Shown piece by piece: positions 37,326 to 46,200 of a DNA stretch of 64,000 nt. How positions within the stretch are numbered: the first letter of the stretch is position 1; every line of letters begins with the position of its first letter. The notes under the pieces were generated by a model. The model worked only from the letters and a program-made list of their open reading frames with translations. It was not told where the DNA came from and ran no database searches. This DNA comes from DASQZT01 sp963728965 (GTDB taxonomy: Bacteria > Acidobacteriota > Terriglobia > Bryobacterales > Bryobacteraceae). Location: assembly GCA_963728965.1 (NCBI GenBank), contig CAVSMH010000007.1:124001-188000 (forward strand), read 5' to 3'. The translations under genes and the position numbers were made by a program.

Positions 37326-37824
37326 TCCAATCCTCCCGTTATTCGACTTCGATCCGAACTGCCGGGTCACCGGCCGGAAGGCCGCGGCAGGGCGCGCTCC
37401 GCGCCCGGGAACGATCGCATGAGATGCAACTTTCCCCTTGTTCTGGAATCCAGGAGATGCCGAAACGAAAGTTGCGGCCGATGGCTCACTCCAACCCCGC
37501 ACCATCGCACCCTGAAACACCCCGCTGTCCCCCAACCGACTGCTTGAAAGAACATGCAGGCCACGCTGTCTCCCCGCTGCCGGTGCGGGTCAGAACACTC
37601 GCACACCGGCGCGCGGATACCGTCACCCGTTACCGATTCCAGCAACCCCTTAGCAGTTCAGTCTCGCGGCCGGGACGCATAGCCCTCGGCCCAACCGTGA
37701 TTGCATTCTATGCGCCGCCCTGCATACGGTCAATACAGCCATTGCACTACTTTTGGCGGCCGGCATGTTTGATTGAATACAGAGCGGCAGGCAGGCCGGT
37801 GCGGTGGGCGCCAGTTGTGGGCGC
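37326..37824 (-). other. Long leader and promoter region of the Oar-like gene
   Basis: No convincing protein gene is present in these 499 bases. From the promoter at 37705-37733 the expected transcript carries about 370 untranslated bases before the ATG at 37325. A minus-strand frame at 37367-37645 could encode 92 residues, but it shows no family resemblance and lacks a good ribosome binding site. I did not recognise a known riboswitch. Confidence 0.5.
37705..37733 (-). promoter_or_regulatory. Sigma-70-type promoter for the Oar-like gene
   Basis: Read on the minus strand, TTGACC (37733-37728) and TAGAAT (37710-37705) are separated by exactly 17 bases. Transcription would begin near 37697. 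Confidence 0.65.
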
Positions 37825-39033
37825 TCACAATTCCACGGCCTCCGCCTTCAGACTCCGCGGGCGCGACTCGCCGCTGCGGTTGATGGCGAGCCGTGCCGAG
37901 AGAGGTCCGATCATTTCATTCACGGCGACCGCTGAAAGCACCACCGTCACCACCGAAGGCGCCAGGTCCGGAAAGCGGCGCGTGATCGTCAAGGCCAGGC
38001 CCACTGCCAGCCCCGCCTGCGACATCAGCCCAAACCCCAACAGTCTCCTCACCTGTCCCGGCAATTGCGTGCGCCGCGCTCCCATCCGCGAGCCCAGGAA
38101 TTTGCCGCCCGCGCGTCCCACTACGTAGATGACGCCCAGCAGTCCCATGGTCTTCAACAGCGACAGATTCAGGTCGGCGCCGGCGATCACAAAGAAGATG
38201 GCATAGAAGGGCGGATCGCTTTTCGCCAGGGCCTGAAACAGCCGGCGGCTGTTCTGCGACAGGTTGACCATGGTAGCCCCGACCGCCAGGCTGGTGACCA
38301 GCGACGACAATTCCAGCAGCGTCGACACTCCCACGCACAACAGCACGCAACCGGTCAGCAGGATGAGCATTTCCCCATGCTCCACCACCTTGGTGGCCCA
38401 CGAAGCGATCAGCACACCCACCAGGTAGCCCAGCGCCACCGAGCCGACCAACTGCCAGACCAGCGGAAAGGCCGATTCGTAGAGCACCTGGAGCAGTGCG
38501 CCGCGGTGCAGGCGCGCACCGAAATCCACCGCCGCGGCCACTACATAGAAACCGGTCAGGCACAGCACATTGTTGATGCCGATGGTGCCGATCAGGCTTT
38601 CGCTCAGCGGCCCCTTGGCGTTGCACTCCCGAATCACCATCAGGGTGGAGGCCGCGGCGGTTTCCACTGCGATCGCTCCCAGCAACAGCGCCACCTGCCA
38701 GCTCCGCCCGAGCGCCAGCGCCCCCACCGTAACGAACGCCGCGGCCATGGCCGATTCCGACATGGTGATGCGCAGCACCGCCGGGCCGATGGCGCGAACG
38801 CGGTCCAATTCGAAAACCGACCCGATCGAAAACAGGATCAGTCCCAGCGCCACTTCGCTGAAGATGTTGAGTGCCGCGAGATTCTCGTGGCTCACCCAGC
38901 CCAACACGGAAGGCCCCACCGCCACACCCGCCAGAATGTAGCCGGTGACTTCCGGAATCCGCGCGAACTTCACCAGGTGCCCCGCCAACAGGGCAAACAG
39001 CAGAATCAGCCCCAGCGACGATAATTCGTTCAT
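37825..39033 (-). CDS. CPA2-family sodium/proton or potassium/proton antiporter
   Basis: The 402-residue protein has about 12 membrane helices and the Na+/H+ exchanger core of the CPA2 family (ARIPEVTGYILAGVAVGPSVL near the start). It has no nucleotide-binding regulatory domain. The ATG at 39033 lies within an ATGA overlap with the stop of the PDZ protein gene, so translation is coupled to that gene. The longer reading upstream is simply the other gene in a wrong frame. The ion specificity cannot be read from the sequence. Confidence 0.8.
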   Translation of the reverse strand: MNELSSLGLILLFALLAGHLVKFARIPEVTGYILAGVAVGPSVLGWVSHENLAALNIFSEVALGLILFSIGSVFELDRVRAIGPAVLRITMSESAMAAAFVTVGALALGRSWQVALLLGAIAVETAAASTLMVIRECNAKGPLSESLIGTIGINNVLCLTGFYVVAAAVDFGARLHRGALLQVLYESAFPLVWQLVGSVALGYLVGVLIASWATKVVEHGEMLILLTGCVLLCVGVSTLLELSSLVTSLAVGATMVNLSQNSRRLFQALAKSDPPFYAIFFVIAGADLNLSLLKTMGLLGVIYVVGRAGGKFLGSRMGARRTQLPGQVRRLLGFGLMSQAGLAVGLALTITRRFPDLAPSVVTVVLSAVAVNEMIGPLSARLAINRSGESRPRSLKAEAVEL

Positions 39034-40304
39034 GGCAGCAGGATTCCGATTTGCCTCTCGCCGCGAGCCAGAACCAGGAACTGCGGCGCGTCCGCCGACG
39101 GCTTCAAAAGCCGCTTGAAATCGGCGAAGCGCTGGATCCGCGTCCCGTTCACCTCCAGCAGGCGATCGCCGGGCACGACCCCGGCGCGGGCTGCCGCGCT
39201 GCCGGGCGCCACTTCGCCCACGGGATAGCCTGCCGGCGGCGGCTCGATCTCGATACCGACGCCTTCCTCTTCCGCCGGGTTCGCCGCGTCTGGGGCTTTG
39301 GACGCGGTGAGCGAGAGAATCCGCTTCCGGCCGCGCCGTAGCACGATCGCCTTCGCTGGTTCTTCCCAGGGAGGCGAGGCCATCCGGTAGAAGTCCGCAA
39401 CGGAACCGGGCGCCTCCCCCTTGAAGCTCAGCAGTACGTCTCCTGGAAGGAAACCGCTGTTCGCCGCCAGTCCCTTGTTGCGAACCTCGCGGACGAGCAG
39501 TCCCTCGCCGGCGCCAAAGTACTTCTTCGCGGCGTCGTCGAGCGCCGTCAGGCCCATGCCCCACTGCCGCTCCGCGAGACGCCCGGCATCGGGCTGATGG
39601 CTCAGTGCCCGCGTCACGTCGGCATTAGTCAGCACCACCGGCCGCCCGCCGCATGGCACCACCACTCCCAGGAGCACCGTATCGAGATCGAAGAGTCCCC
39701 CGCCCACCATCGCGGAAGTCAGCTCGATGCTCGTATCGATCTCGCGGTAGGTCGCTTCGCCGCAGGTCACCGGGCGGCTGCCCCGCTGGAGTCCCGGTGT
39801 GAAGAACAGCGATCCGTCGGCACGGCGGGCCACCTGAATGACCCAGGACGTGGACTCGCTCGGCGATCCGCTGGTGCCGCTTACCGGGCGAAGCGCCGCG
39901 CGTTCACCGATCTCGAGCGCCTGGACCGGGCCATTCGACGGCAGCCAGCGGGCCTCCGCCAGCGCGCCCGCCGCAAGCCGGACCCGGGTCGAGCCCTCGG
40001 CGGCCGGCTCCCTTCCCGCGGTAACGATCCCGCCGCGGTTGTTCCACACCACCCCGCTAGCCCCCGCCTCGGGCAGGTAGACGATCCGCCCCGACGCCTC
40101 TCCGGCTACCCTCGAAAAAAACGCCGTGATATCGTCCAGGCTCTTTTTCTGCGAGAGCTGCTCCAGCCGTACCGTCTCCGACTCCGATACCACGGACTCG
40201 GTGTTCGCCTTCTTCGGCTTGAGCAGCATGCCGACGACGAGAATCCCAATCGAAAGAAACGTCAGCACCGCCGGATACTTTTGACCCGAAAGAAAACTCT
40301 CCAC
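39030..40304 (-). CDS. Membrane-anchored HtrA-like protein with two PDZ domains and no catalytic triad
   Basis: The 424-residue protein starts with GTG and an N-terminal membrane anchor (about 10-28). Residues about 60-240 follow the HtrA trypsin fold: ASGVVWNNRGGIVTAG aligns with the strand before the catalytic His, and IDTSIELTSAMVGGGLFDLD aligns with the loop that normally reads NPGNSGGPL. The His, Asp and Ser positions are all replaced, so no protease activity is expected. Two PDZ domains follow (about 245-325 and 335-420; GFLPGDVLLSFKG and GVVPGDRLLEVNG). It probably acts as a scaffold or sensor outside the membrane. Its stop overlaps the antiporter start. Confidence 0.75.
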   Translation of the reverse strand: MESFLSGQKYPAVLTFLSIGILVVGMLLKPKKANTESVVSESETVRLEQLSQKKSLDDITAFFSRVAGEASGRIVYLPEAGASGVVWNNRGGIVTAGREPAAEGSTRVRLAAGALAEARWLPSNGPVQALEIGERAALRPVSGTSGSPSESTSWVIQVARRADGSLFFTPGLQRGSRPVTCGEATYREIDTSIELTSAMVGGGLFDLDTVLLGVVVPCGGRPVVLTNADVTRALSHQPDAGRLAERQWGMGLTALDDAAKKYFGAGEGLLVREVRNKGLAANSGFLPGDVLLSFKGEAPGSVADFYRMASPPWEEPAKAIVLRRGRKRILSLTASKAPDAANPAEEEGVGIEIEPPPAGYPVGEVAPGSAAARAGVVPGDRLLEVNGTRIQRFADFKRLLKPSADAPQFLVLARGERQIGILLP

Positions 40305-40372
40305 TCTTTTTAGCTTACGCCGAGGCTGCTGCCCATGCTGCGGGATAATGGGTCGAACTCGGGAGGAATACC

Positions 40373-40828
40373 GTGCGCATTCTGCTGGCGGTGGACCGCT
40401 CTCCGTATTCCGAAGAAGCGGTAGGTTCGATCGCGGCCCGGCCCTGGCCGCAAGACACCCTGGTGCGGGTCCTGCATGTCATCCAGGTCTACGCGGCCCT
40501 GCCGCCGGTGGTCGATTTCGTCAGCGGGGTGGCCGCTCCTTCGGAGATGGAAGGCCAGTCACGCAAGGATGCCGAAGACCTGGTGTCGTCCATCGCCAAG
40601 CGGCTCCGCGCCGCCGGACTCCAGGCGGAGACCGCCGTGGTGCAGGGTGACCCGCGGGCGGCCATCCTGGACGATGCGGCAAGCTGGTCTGCCGACCTGA
40701 TCGTGCTCGGCTCGCACGGCTACACCGGAATCACCCGCCTGCTGCTGGGGAGCGTAGCTCAATCGGTGGTGGCGCATGCTCCGTGTTCGGTGGAAGTCGT
40801 CCGGACGAAAGTCGCCGCTCCTTCCTGA
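40373..40828 (+). CDS. Universal stress protein, UspA family
   Basis: The 151-residue protein is a single Usp domain. It has the N-terminal ILLAVDRSPYSEEA and the ATP-binding signature GSHGYTGITRLLLGSVAQSV near the C-terminus, so it probably binds ATP. Such proteins help cells survive starvation and redox stress. A strong GGGAGGA site precedes the GTG start. It is divergent from the HtrA-like/antiporter operon, with 68 bases between starts, suggesting shared control. Confidence 0.9.
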   Translation: MRILLAVDRSPYSEEAVGSIAARPWPQDTLVRVLHVIQVYAALPPVVDFVSGVAAPSEMEGQSRKDAEDLVSSIAKRLRAAGLQAETAVVQGDPRAAILDDAASWSADLIVLGSHGYTGITRLLLGSVAQSVVAHAPCSVEVVRTKVAAPS

Positions 40829-40884
40829 GCACGAAGCCGGGCTGCCTGTCTGTCGCGGCAGCCCGGCGCGTTCTCAATTCGGGC

Positions 40885-41436
40885 TCAACTGCGTTGCCGG
40901 CCCGCCGCGGGCGCGGTCTCGCGGGCGCGGCCGCCCGGCGGCGTGTCTTCGAGGGACGCCTTCTGCAACAGGGGCTTGGCAATCTCCGTTAGCAGATAGT
41001 CGGTGCTCTCTTCTTCGCCCAGCGTCGTGCTGAGCAATCGCGCCACTTCGGGTGCATTCAGTTGGCGGGCCAGCGTGCGCGCCGTGCCGTATGCGGAAAT
41101 CTCGTAGTGCTCCACCTTCTGCGCCGCCGTGATCAGGGCAAGGTCGGAAGCGATCTCCTCCTTCTTGCCGGATTCATCGATCTTTTCTTTGCCTTCCTCA
41201 ATCAGCCCTTTCATGGCCTTGCACGATTTGGACCCGGGTTCCTGACCCAGCAGATCGAAGATTTGGTTCAAACGCGCCACCTGCTCTTTGGTCTGCGCCA
41301 GGTGCTTCTCGAAGGCCTGCTTCAAGTGATTGCTGTGGGACGCTTCCGCCATTTTCGGAAGTGCCGTTACCAGCTGGCCTTCCGCATTGAGCAGATCCTG
41401 TAATTCGTCGATGAGGAGTTCTTTGATTTGAGACAT
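40885..41436 (-). CDS. DUF892 (YciF-like) ferritin-like protein
   Basis: The 183-residue protein matches the DUF892 family: KELLIDELQDLLNAEGQLVTALPKM-type first helix, then KVEHYEISAYGTARTLA with the metal-ligand-like Glu-His pair. The four-helix bundle resembles ferritin and the family is tied to stress responses. About 25 residues of polar tail follow the bundle. It is 45 bases downstream of the manganese catalase gene on the same strand, so co-transcription is likely. Confidence 0.85.
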   Translation of the reverse strand: MSQIKELLIDELQDLLNAEGQLVTALPKMAEASHSNHLKQAFEKHLAQTKEQVARLNQIFDLLGQEPGSKSCKAMKGLIEEGKEKIDESGKKEEIASDLALITAAQKVEHYEISAYGTARTLARQLNAPEVARLLSTTLGEEESTDYLLTEIAKPLLQKASLEDTPPGGRARETAPAAGRQRS

Positions 41437-41481
41437 GAGTCTATCGGTCCTTTCGTTACCGGCTGGCGTACCAACCGCGAT

Positions 41482-42288
41482 CTACTTCCTGTACGTGGAT
41501 TTGCGGGAACCGGTGCGGCCTTCGTGCCCGCCGTTCCCCCCGCTCGAGCCGGGCGTTCGGGTGCCGGCGAGTTCCGAACGCAATTCCTGGAACGCCGGCG
41601 CCTCCACCAATTCCCAGTCGCCGCCCTCGTTCCATGGACCGCGCGCGTCCCGCTCCCCCTGGTCGCCGACGCCGGTCGAATCGTTGAAATACTGCGTTAC
41701 CAGCTCGGGCGTGGGCGGGATTCTGCCGATCGAGAACGGCGGTTTGCCCATGCTCTCCAGCGCCAGTGAGAAGGCCTTCATGTGGGTGATCTCCCGCGTC
41801 ATCAGAAACCGCAGCGCATCGATGCTGTCGGGGTCTTCGCAGAAATCGATCAGCCGTTCGTAGACGATTTTGGCCCGCGCTTCGGCGGCGATATTGCTGC
41901 GCAGGTCGACATCCAGCTCTCCGGTGATCTTCAGGTAGTTGGCGGTCCACGGGTTGCCCATCGAATTCTGCAGGCTCACTCCGCCCCCGCCGGCAATCGC
42001 GATCAACGGATCGGTATATGCCTTGTTCCGGTCGCTTTTGGTGGGCTTCAAATGCAGGCGTGCCAGTGCTCCCACCACCTCGAGATGGCTGAGTTCCTCG
42101 GTGCCGATGTCCATCAGAAGATCGCGCCGTTCCGGATCGTCGCAGTTGATGCCCTGGACGGAGTACTGCATGGCGGCAGCCAGTTCGCCGTTAGCGCCTC
42201 CGAATTGCTCCAGGAGCATGTTTCCAAATCGCGGGTCCGGTATGCCTACCCGGACGGTATACATCAGTTGTTTGACATGGTGGTACAT
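41482..42288 (-). CDS. Manganese catalase
   Basis: The 268-residue protein is a dimanganese catalase, which breaks down hydrogen peroxide without haem. The metal ligands are visible as Glu in NMLLEQFGGANGE, the Glu-Glu-x-x-His of EELSHLE, Glu in AEARAKIVYE and the Glu-x-x-His of REITHMKA. A glycine-rich tail (TPGSSGGNGGHEGRTGSRK) is typical of the family. GAGGATTC precedes the ATG. It is followed on the same strand by the DUF892 gene, a pairing that recurs in bacteria with stress islands. Confidence 0.9.
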   Translation of the reverse strand: MYHHVKQLMYTVRVGIPDPRFGNMLLEQFGGANGELAAAMQYSVQGINCDDPERRDLLMDIGTEELSHLEVVGALARLHLKPTKSDRNKAYTDPLIAIAGGGGVSLQNSMGNPWTANYLKITGELDVDLRSNIAAEARAKIVYERLIDFCEDPDSIDALRFLMTREITHMKAFSLALESMGKPPFSIGRIPPTPELVTQYFNDSTGVGDQGERDARGPWNEGGDWELVEAPAFQELRSELAGTRTPGSSGGNGGHEGRTGSRKSTYRK

Positions 42289-42669
42289 GAATCCTCACGA
42301 TCAAGGCCATGTTTTGCAGTTCGACTACCATCGAAGGCGCGCTGGAATGCTGCCGCCGGTGAAAGCGACGGCGGTCTAACAGAAAGCGGAAACCATGTTG
42401 TCGCGGCACCCCGGCCCGCGGGCGAGAGCGCCCATACAGGCCTCACCGGGCGCGAGGTGCCGCGCCCCAAAGAACAATTCGACGACACGGATGTTCCTTC
42501 GCACACCCCCCAAACGCGCGCAGTTTCGCTCACTCCGAGCCCGGGATGTATGCTTTCCGGCATCGCGTGTGCACACCCGAAGCCGCGTTCCACACCGCAC
42601 CCCTCGCCGTCGCGACTTTGTTACGCACTCCGGACCGCGGACGGTAAATATTGCGAACCGGGCGCCGCC
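42289..42669. other. Non-coding interval of 381 bases
   Basis: This lies between the end of the glycogen phosphorylase gene and the start of the manganese catalase gene, both on the minus strand. No convincing gene was found; frames here give arginine and cysteine-rich translations unlike the neighbours. It should hold the catalase promoter, but I could not pick out a clear -35/-10 pair. Confidence 0.4.
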
Positions 42670-45279
42670 TCAGGCGTTCGCGCGAAGAACGCTGGAATCG
42701 GCCCACGCAATCAACCCCGGAATGAAACCGCTGGGCTCATCCCGATGGAAGGGCAGGACGCGCACAGTGTACCCGTGCAGGCCGCTCTTGCCGACCGCCA
42801 CGTCGGCCGTTTCGAACACCAGCGGGCCGCCATCGCCGCCTGGTGCGGATAGGGACATCGGGGCGGCCACGGCATCCGTAATGTCGCCCGCCGCACTGAC
42901 CCGTCCCATGTACAACTCCACGGCAACCTCATCCGGCGTGAGCGTTCCCAGCCGGATCCACGCCTTGACGCGAATGCTGCCGCCCACCGCCAGTTCGCCC
43001 TCCCGCAATGCCTCGACGCTCTCCACCCTCACCTGGCTCCAGGCGCCGCGCATCCGCGAGACCCAACCAGCCAGGGCGCGGCCGCGCGCCATTCCATCGG
43101 CCGACAGCGAAGCGTGGCGTTCGTGCGCCGTCATGTAGAAATCGGAGGCGTACTCGCGCACCACCCGCTGCATATTGAACACCGGACACAGATGCGCGAT
43201 GGACGATTTCATGCCGTCGATCCACCGCCGCGGCATGCCATCGGCGCTCCGCTCATAGAAGGCCGGCACGATATCGCGCTCCAGCAGGTCGTAGAGCGCC
43301 GCCGATTCCACCTGGTCCTGATACTCGTGGTCCTCGTAGGTTTCTCCCCGCCCAATGGCCCAGCCGATGAAATAGTTGGCGGAAGTCGCCGCGCGCCAGG
43401 CCTCATCCCACCAGCCATCGAGCGTGCTGAGGTTGATGGCGCCGTTGGCCAGGGCCTTCATGCCGCTGGTGCCGCTGGCCTCCTGGGGACGCAGGGGCGT
43501 ATTCAGCCACACGTCCGCGCCCTGCACCAGGTAGCGCGCCACGGCCATATCGTAGTCCTCCAGAAACACCATGCGCCGGCGGAATTGCTTGTTTCGCGCG
43601 AAACGCACCACCTGCTGGATGAATTGCTTGCCGGCATCGTCGCGCGGGTGTGCCTTGCCCGCGAACACGATTTGCACCGGCCGGGCGGGGTCGCTCAACA
43701 GGCGCTCCAGCCGTTCCGCGTCGCGCAGCAGCAGCGTGGCGCGCTTGTAGGTCGCGAACCGCCGCGCGAACCCGATGGTGAGCGCGTCCGGGTTGAGCAC
43801 GTCCGCCGCCGCGTCGATTTCCGACCGCGATGCCCCGCGGTGCTGCAACTGCGCGTGCAACTGCCGGCGCGCGTACGTCACCATTCGGAGGCGGCGCCGC
43901 TCATGCGTGCGCCACAGTTCCGCGCCCGGGATGGTTTCCACCCGTTGCCAGATGCGCGGATCGCCGTGCTCCTCGCGCCACTTGGGTCCCAGGTAGCGGT
44001 CGTAGAGCTGGTTCATCTCCATCGAAATCCAGGAGCGGAAATGAACTCCGTTGGTGACGTGTCCGATGGGGATCTCGTCTTCGGGCACTCCCGGCCAGAG
44101 GTTCTTCCACATCTTGCGCGTGACCTTGCCGTGCAGATCGCTGACCCCGTTGCTGGCGGCCGCCATGCGAAGGGCCAGCACGGTCATGCAGAACTCTTCG
44201 GAATCGTTGCCGGGATTCTGCCGGCCGAGCGCCAGAAAATCCTCCCGCGAAAGCCTGAGCCGGGCCCGGTAGTCGCCGAAATATCGATCCATCAGCGGCG
44301 GCGGGAAATAATCGTGCCCGGCCGCCACCGGCGTGTGAGTGGTGAAGATCAGACCCGCCGAAGCCGCTTCCCGGGCCTCCGCAAACGTCAGCCCGTGTTT
44401 CTCCATCAGGCGGCGCACCCGCTCCAGCGACAGAAACGCCGAGTGCCCTTCGTTCATGTGACACACCGTGGGTTCGATGCGCAGCGCCTCCAGCGCGCGG
44501 AAGCCGCCGATGCCCAGCAGAATCTCCTGCTTCAGCCGCATCTCGCGGTCGCCGCCGTAAAGCTGGTCGGTGATATCGCGGTCCTCCGGCCGATTCGCCG
44601 GCAGATTGGTATCGAGCAGGAACAGCGAGACGCGGCCCACCCGCGCCCGCCACACTTGGGCCGTCACCGTGCGGCCGGGATAAGCCACTTCGATGGCCAG
44701 CGGGCTGCCATCGGCCTGCCGCTCGCGGCTCAACGGCAGGTTGTCGAAATCGTTGTCCCGGTACGATTCCTGCTGCCAGCCGGCGGCGTCCAGGTACTGG
44801 CTGAAGTAGCCTTGCTGGTAGAGCAGGCCCACGCCGACCAGCGGCAGTCCCAGGTCGCTGGCCGATTTCAGGTGGTCCCCGGCCAGCATGCCGAGCCCGC
44901 CGGCAAAAATGGACAGGCACTCGGTGAGGCCGAATTCCGCCGAGAAGTAGGCCACCAGCAGCCCGTCCACCGGACTGTACGTGCGTTTGTACCAGGTGGC
45001 GCTGGTCGAGAGATACCCGGCCAACTCGTGCGTGACCAGGTCCAACTGGGCGAGAAACGCTTCATCTCTGGCGGCCGATTCGAGTTGCTCCTGGTCGGTC
45101 GCTCCCAGCATGAGAACCGGATTATGGCCGGTGGATTCCCACAGGTCGCTATCCAACCGCCGGAACAGTTCGATCGTGGCATGGTCCCAGGCCCAACGCA
45201 GGTTGCGGGCGAGCGGGCGGAGTGGTTCGAGCGCGGGCGGAAGCCGAGGACTGACGTGGAACGTCTGGATGGGACGCAT
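42670..45279 (-). CDS. glgP: Alpha-glucan phosphorylase
   Basis: The 869-residue enzyme releases glucose 1-phosphate from glycogen or maltodextrin. It is of the shorter alpha-glucan phosphorylase type with an N-terminal DUF3417 domain (about 1-120) and the GT35 core. The pyridoxal phosphate lysine lies in EASGTSGMKALANGA, and the glycine-rich EFGLTECLSIFAGGLG motif is present. A C-terminal beta-rich extension of about 120 residues follows. A -10-like TATACT sits six bases before the ATG with no ribosome binding site, suggesting a leaderless message. No other glycogen genes are in the window. Confidence 0.9.
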   Translation of the reverse strand: MRPIQTFHVSPRLPPALEPLRPLARNLRWAWDHATIELFRRLDSDLWESTGHNPVLMLGATDQEQLESAARDEAFLAQLDLVTHELAGYLSTSATWYKRTYSPVDGLLVAYFSAEFGLTECLSIFAGGLGMLAGDHLKSASDLGLPLVGVGLLYQQGYFSQYLDAAGWQQESYRDNDFDNLPLSRERQADGSPLAIEVAYPGRTVTAQVWRARVGRVSLFLLDTNLPANRPEDRDITDQLYGGDREMRLKQEILLGIGGFRALEALRIEPTVCHMNEGHSAFLSLERVRRLMEKHGLTFAEAREAASAGLIFTTHTPVAAGHDYFPPPLMDRYFGDYRARLRLSREDFLALGRQNPGNDSEEFCMTVLALRMAAASNGVSDLHGKVTRKMWKNLWPGVPEDEIPIGHVTNGVHFRSWISMEMNQLYDRYLGPKWREEHGDPRIWQRVETIPGAELWRTHERRRLRMVTYARRQLHAQLQHRGASRSEIDAAADVLNPDALTIGFARRFATYKRATLLLRDAERLERLLSDPARPVQIVFAGKAHPRDDAGKQFIQQVVRFARNKQFRRRMVFLEDYDMAVARYLVQGADVWLNTPLRPQEASGTSGMKALANGAINLSTLDGWWDEAWRAATSANYFIGWAIGRGETYEDHEYQDQVESAALYDLLERDIVPAFYERSADGMPRRWIDGMKSSIAHLCPVFNMQRVVREYASDFYMTAHERHASLSADGMARGRALAGWVSRMRGAWSQVRVESVEALREGELAVGGSIRVKAWIRLGTLTPDEVAVELYMGRVSAAGDITDAVAAPMSLSAPGGDGGPLVFETADVAVGKSGLHGYTVRVLPFHRDEPSGFIPGLIAWADSSVLRANA

Positions 45280-45285
45280 ACCGAG

Positions 45286-45291
45286 AGTATA
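45286..45291 (-). promoter_or_regulatory. -10 hexamer giving a possible leaderless glgP start
   Basis: On the minus strand TATACT ends six bases before the ATG at 45279, so the transcript would start at or next to the start codon. No ribosome binding site is present between them. Confidence 0.45.
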
Positions 45292-45396
45292 GGATCATCC
45301 GGCACGCCCCGCCGCGGGATTCCCGCCTCCGCCCATGGCCGCCGTATCGATCCGCCTCCCATGATATTTTGGTAAATACCCGACGCGGAGCCTGTC

Positions 45397-46200
45397 ATGA
45401 GTTGGAGCGATTTCGAGCGCGCCCCCTTGCATTATCTGCGAACCCGCGGACGCCTGTTCCGCCGGATCCTGGCCATGCTCCGCCAAACCAGGGACCGCGT
45501 GCGTCCGCGCAGTTCCTGGCCCGAGCTGATCGATTTCGCGTTCGATGCGGCGGACGGGTTTCTGCGGCCGCTTCAGGTCCGCTCGGAAATCCAACAGGCG
45601 CTGGAGGAAATGGAAAAGCTGCGGCCGCGGGTCCTCATGGAGATCGGAACCGCCCTCGGCGGGACTTTCTTCCTGCTGTCGCGCGCCGCCGCCAGCGACG
45701 CCCGCCTGGTCAGCCTGGACTTGCCGCACGGCCGGTTTGGCGGCGGATATTCCAGTTGGAAAACCTGGATCTTCCGCCGGCTGCTGCTGCCCCATCAAAC
45801 CGCCACCTTCATCCGCAGCGATTCCCACGCCCCGAGTTCGCTCGAGCGCGTCCGCGAGGTGCTCGGCGGCGTGCCGCTCGACATGCTGTTCATCGATGGC
45901 GATCATTCTTATGAAGGCGTGAAGGCCGATTTCGCCCTCTACGCCGGCCTCGTGCGCCCGGGCGGGCTGATCGTGATGCACGATATCGCCAAACACCAGA
46001 CCCAGAGCACCTGCCATGTGGACCAGTTCTGGGCCGAGGTCAAACCGCGCTTCCGCTATCGCGAGATCATCGAGAACCGCGAGCAGGGCTGGGCCGGCGT
46101 CGGCCTGCTTTGGAATGAGCCCTCGGGCGAACTCGTCGAACCCAACCGCGAACCCGGGCCCACGCTCCGCGCTGCCCCCCGCTTCAATCTTCCAGGATGA
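45397..46200 (+). CDS. Class I SAM-dependent methyltransferase (CmcI/Methyltransf_24-like)
   Basis: The 267-residue protein has a Rossmann methyltransferase fold: VLMEIGTALGGTFFLL is the SAM-binding glycine loop, and LDMLFIDGDHSYEGVKADF with GLIVMHDI are the family signatures seen in cephalosporin hydroxylase-like (CmcI) proteins and Methyltransf_24. The first 80 residues are a helical extension. The substrate is unknown; related genes often act on glycans or secondary metabolites. GGAG lies before the ATG. Its 3' end overlaps the convergent acpS gene by 17 bases. Confidence 0.75.
   Translation: MSWSDFERAPLHYLRTRGRLFRRILAMLRQTRDRVRPRSSWPELIDFAFDAADGFLRPLQVRSEIQQALEEMEKLRPRVLMEIGTALGGTFFLLSRAAASDARLVSLDLPHGRFGGGYSSWKTWIFRRLLLPHQTATFIRSDSHAPSSLERVREVLGGVPLDMLFIDGDHSYEGVKADFALYAGLVRPGGLIVMHDIAKHQTQSTCHVDQFWAEVKPRFRYREIIENREQGWAGVGLLWNEPSGELVEPNREPGPTLRAAPRFNLPG

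Noticed and set aside
37367..37645. A 92-residue frame in the leader of the Oar-like gene
   Set aside because: No ribosome binding site, no family resemblance and a Cys/Arg/Gly-rich translation; kept only as part of the leader description.
40750..40775. A tRNA-like stretch (GGGGAGCGTAGCTCAATCGG)
   Set aside because: It encodes the conserved GSVAQSV segment of the UspA protein, and no acceptor stem or T arm follows at the right spacing.
42264..42593. A 109-residue frame between manganese catalase and glycogen phosphorylase
   Set aside because: It overlaps the catalase start, its translation looks random, and no ribosome binding site precedes it.
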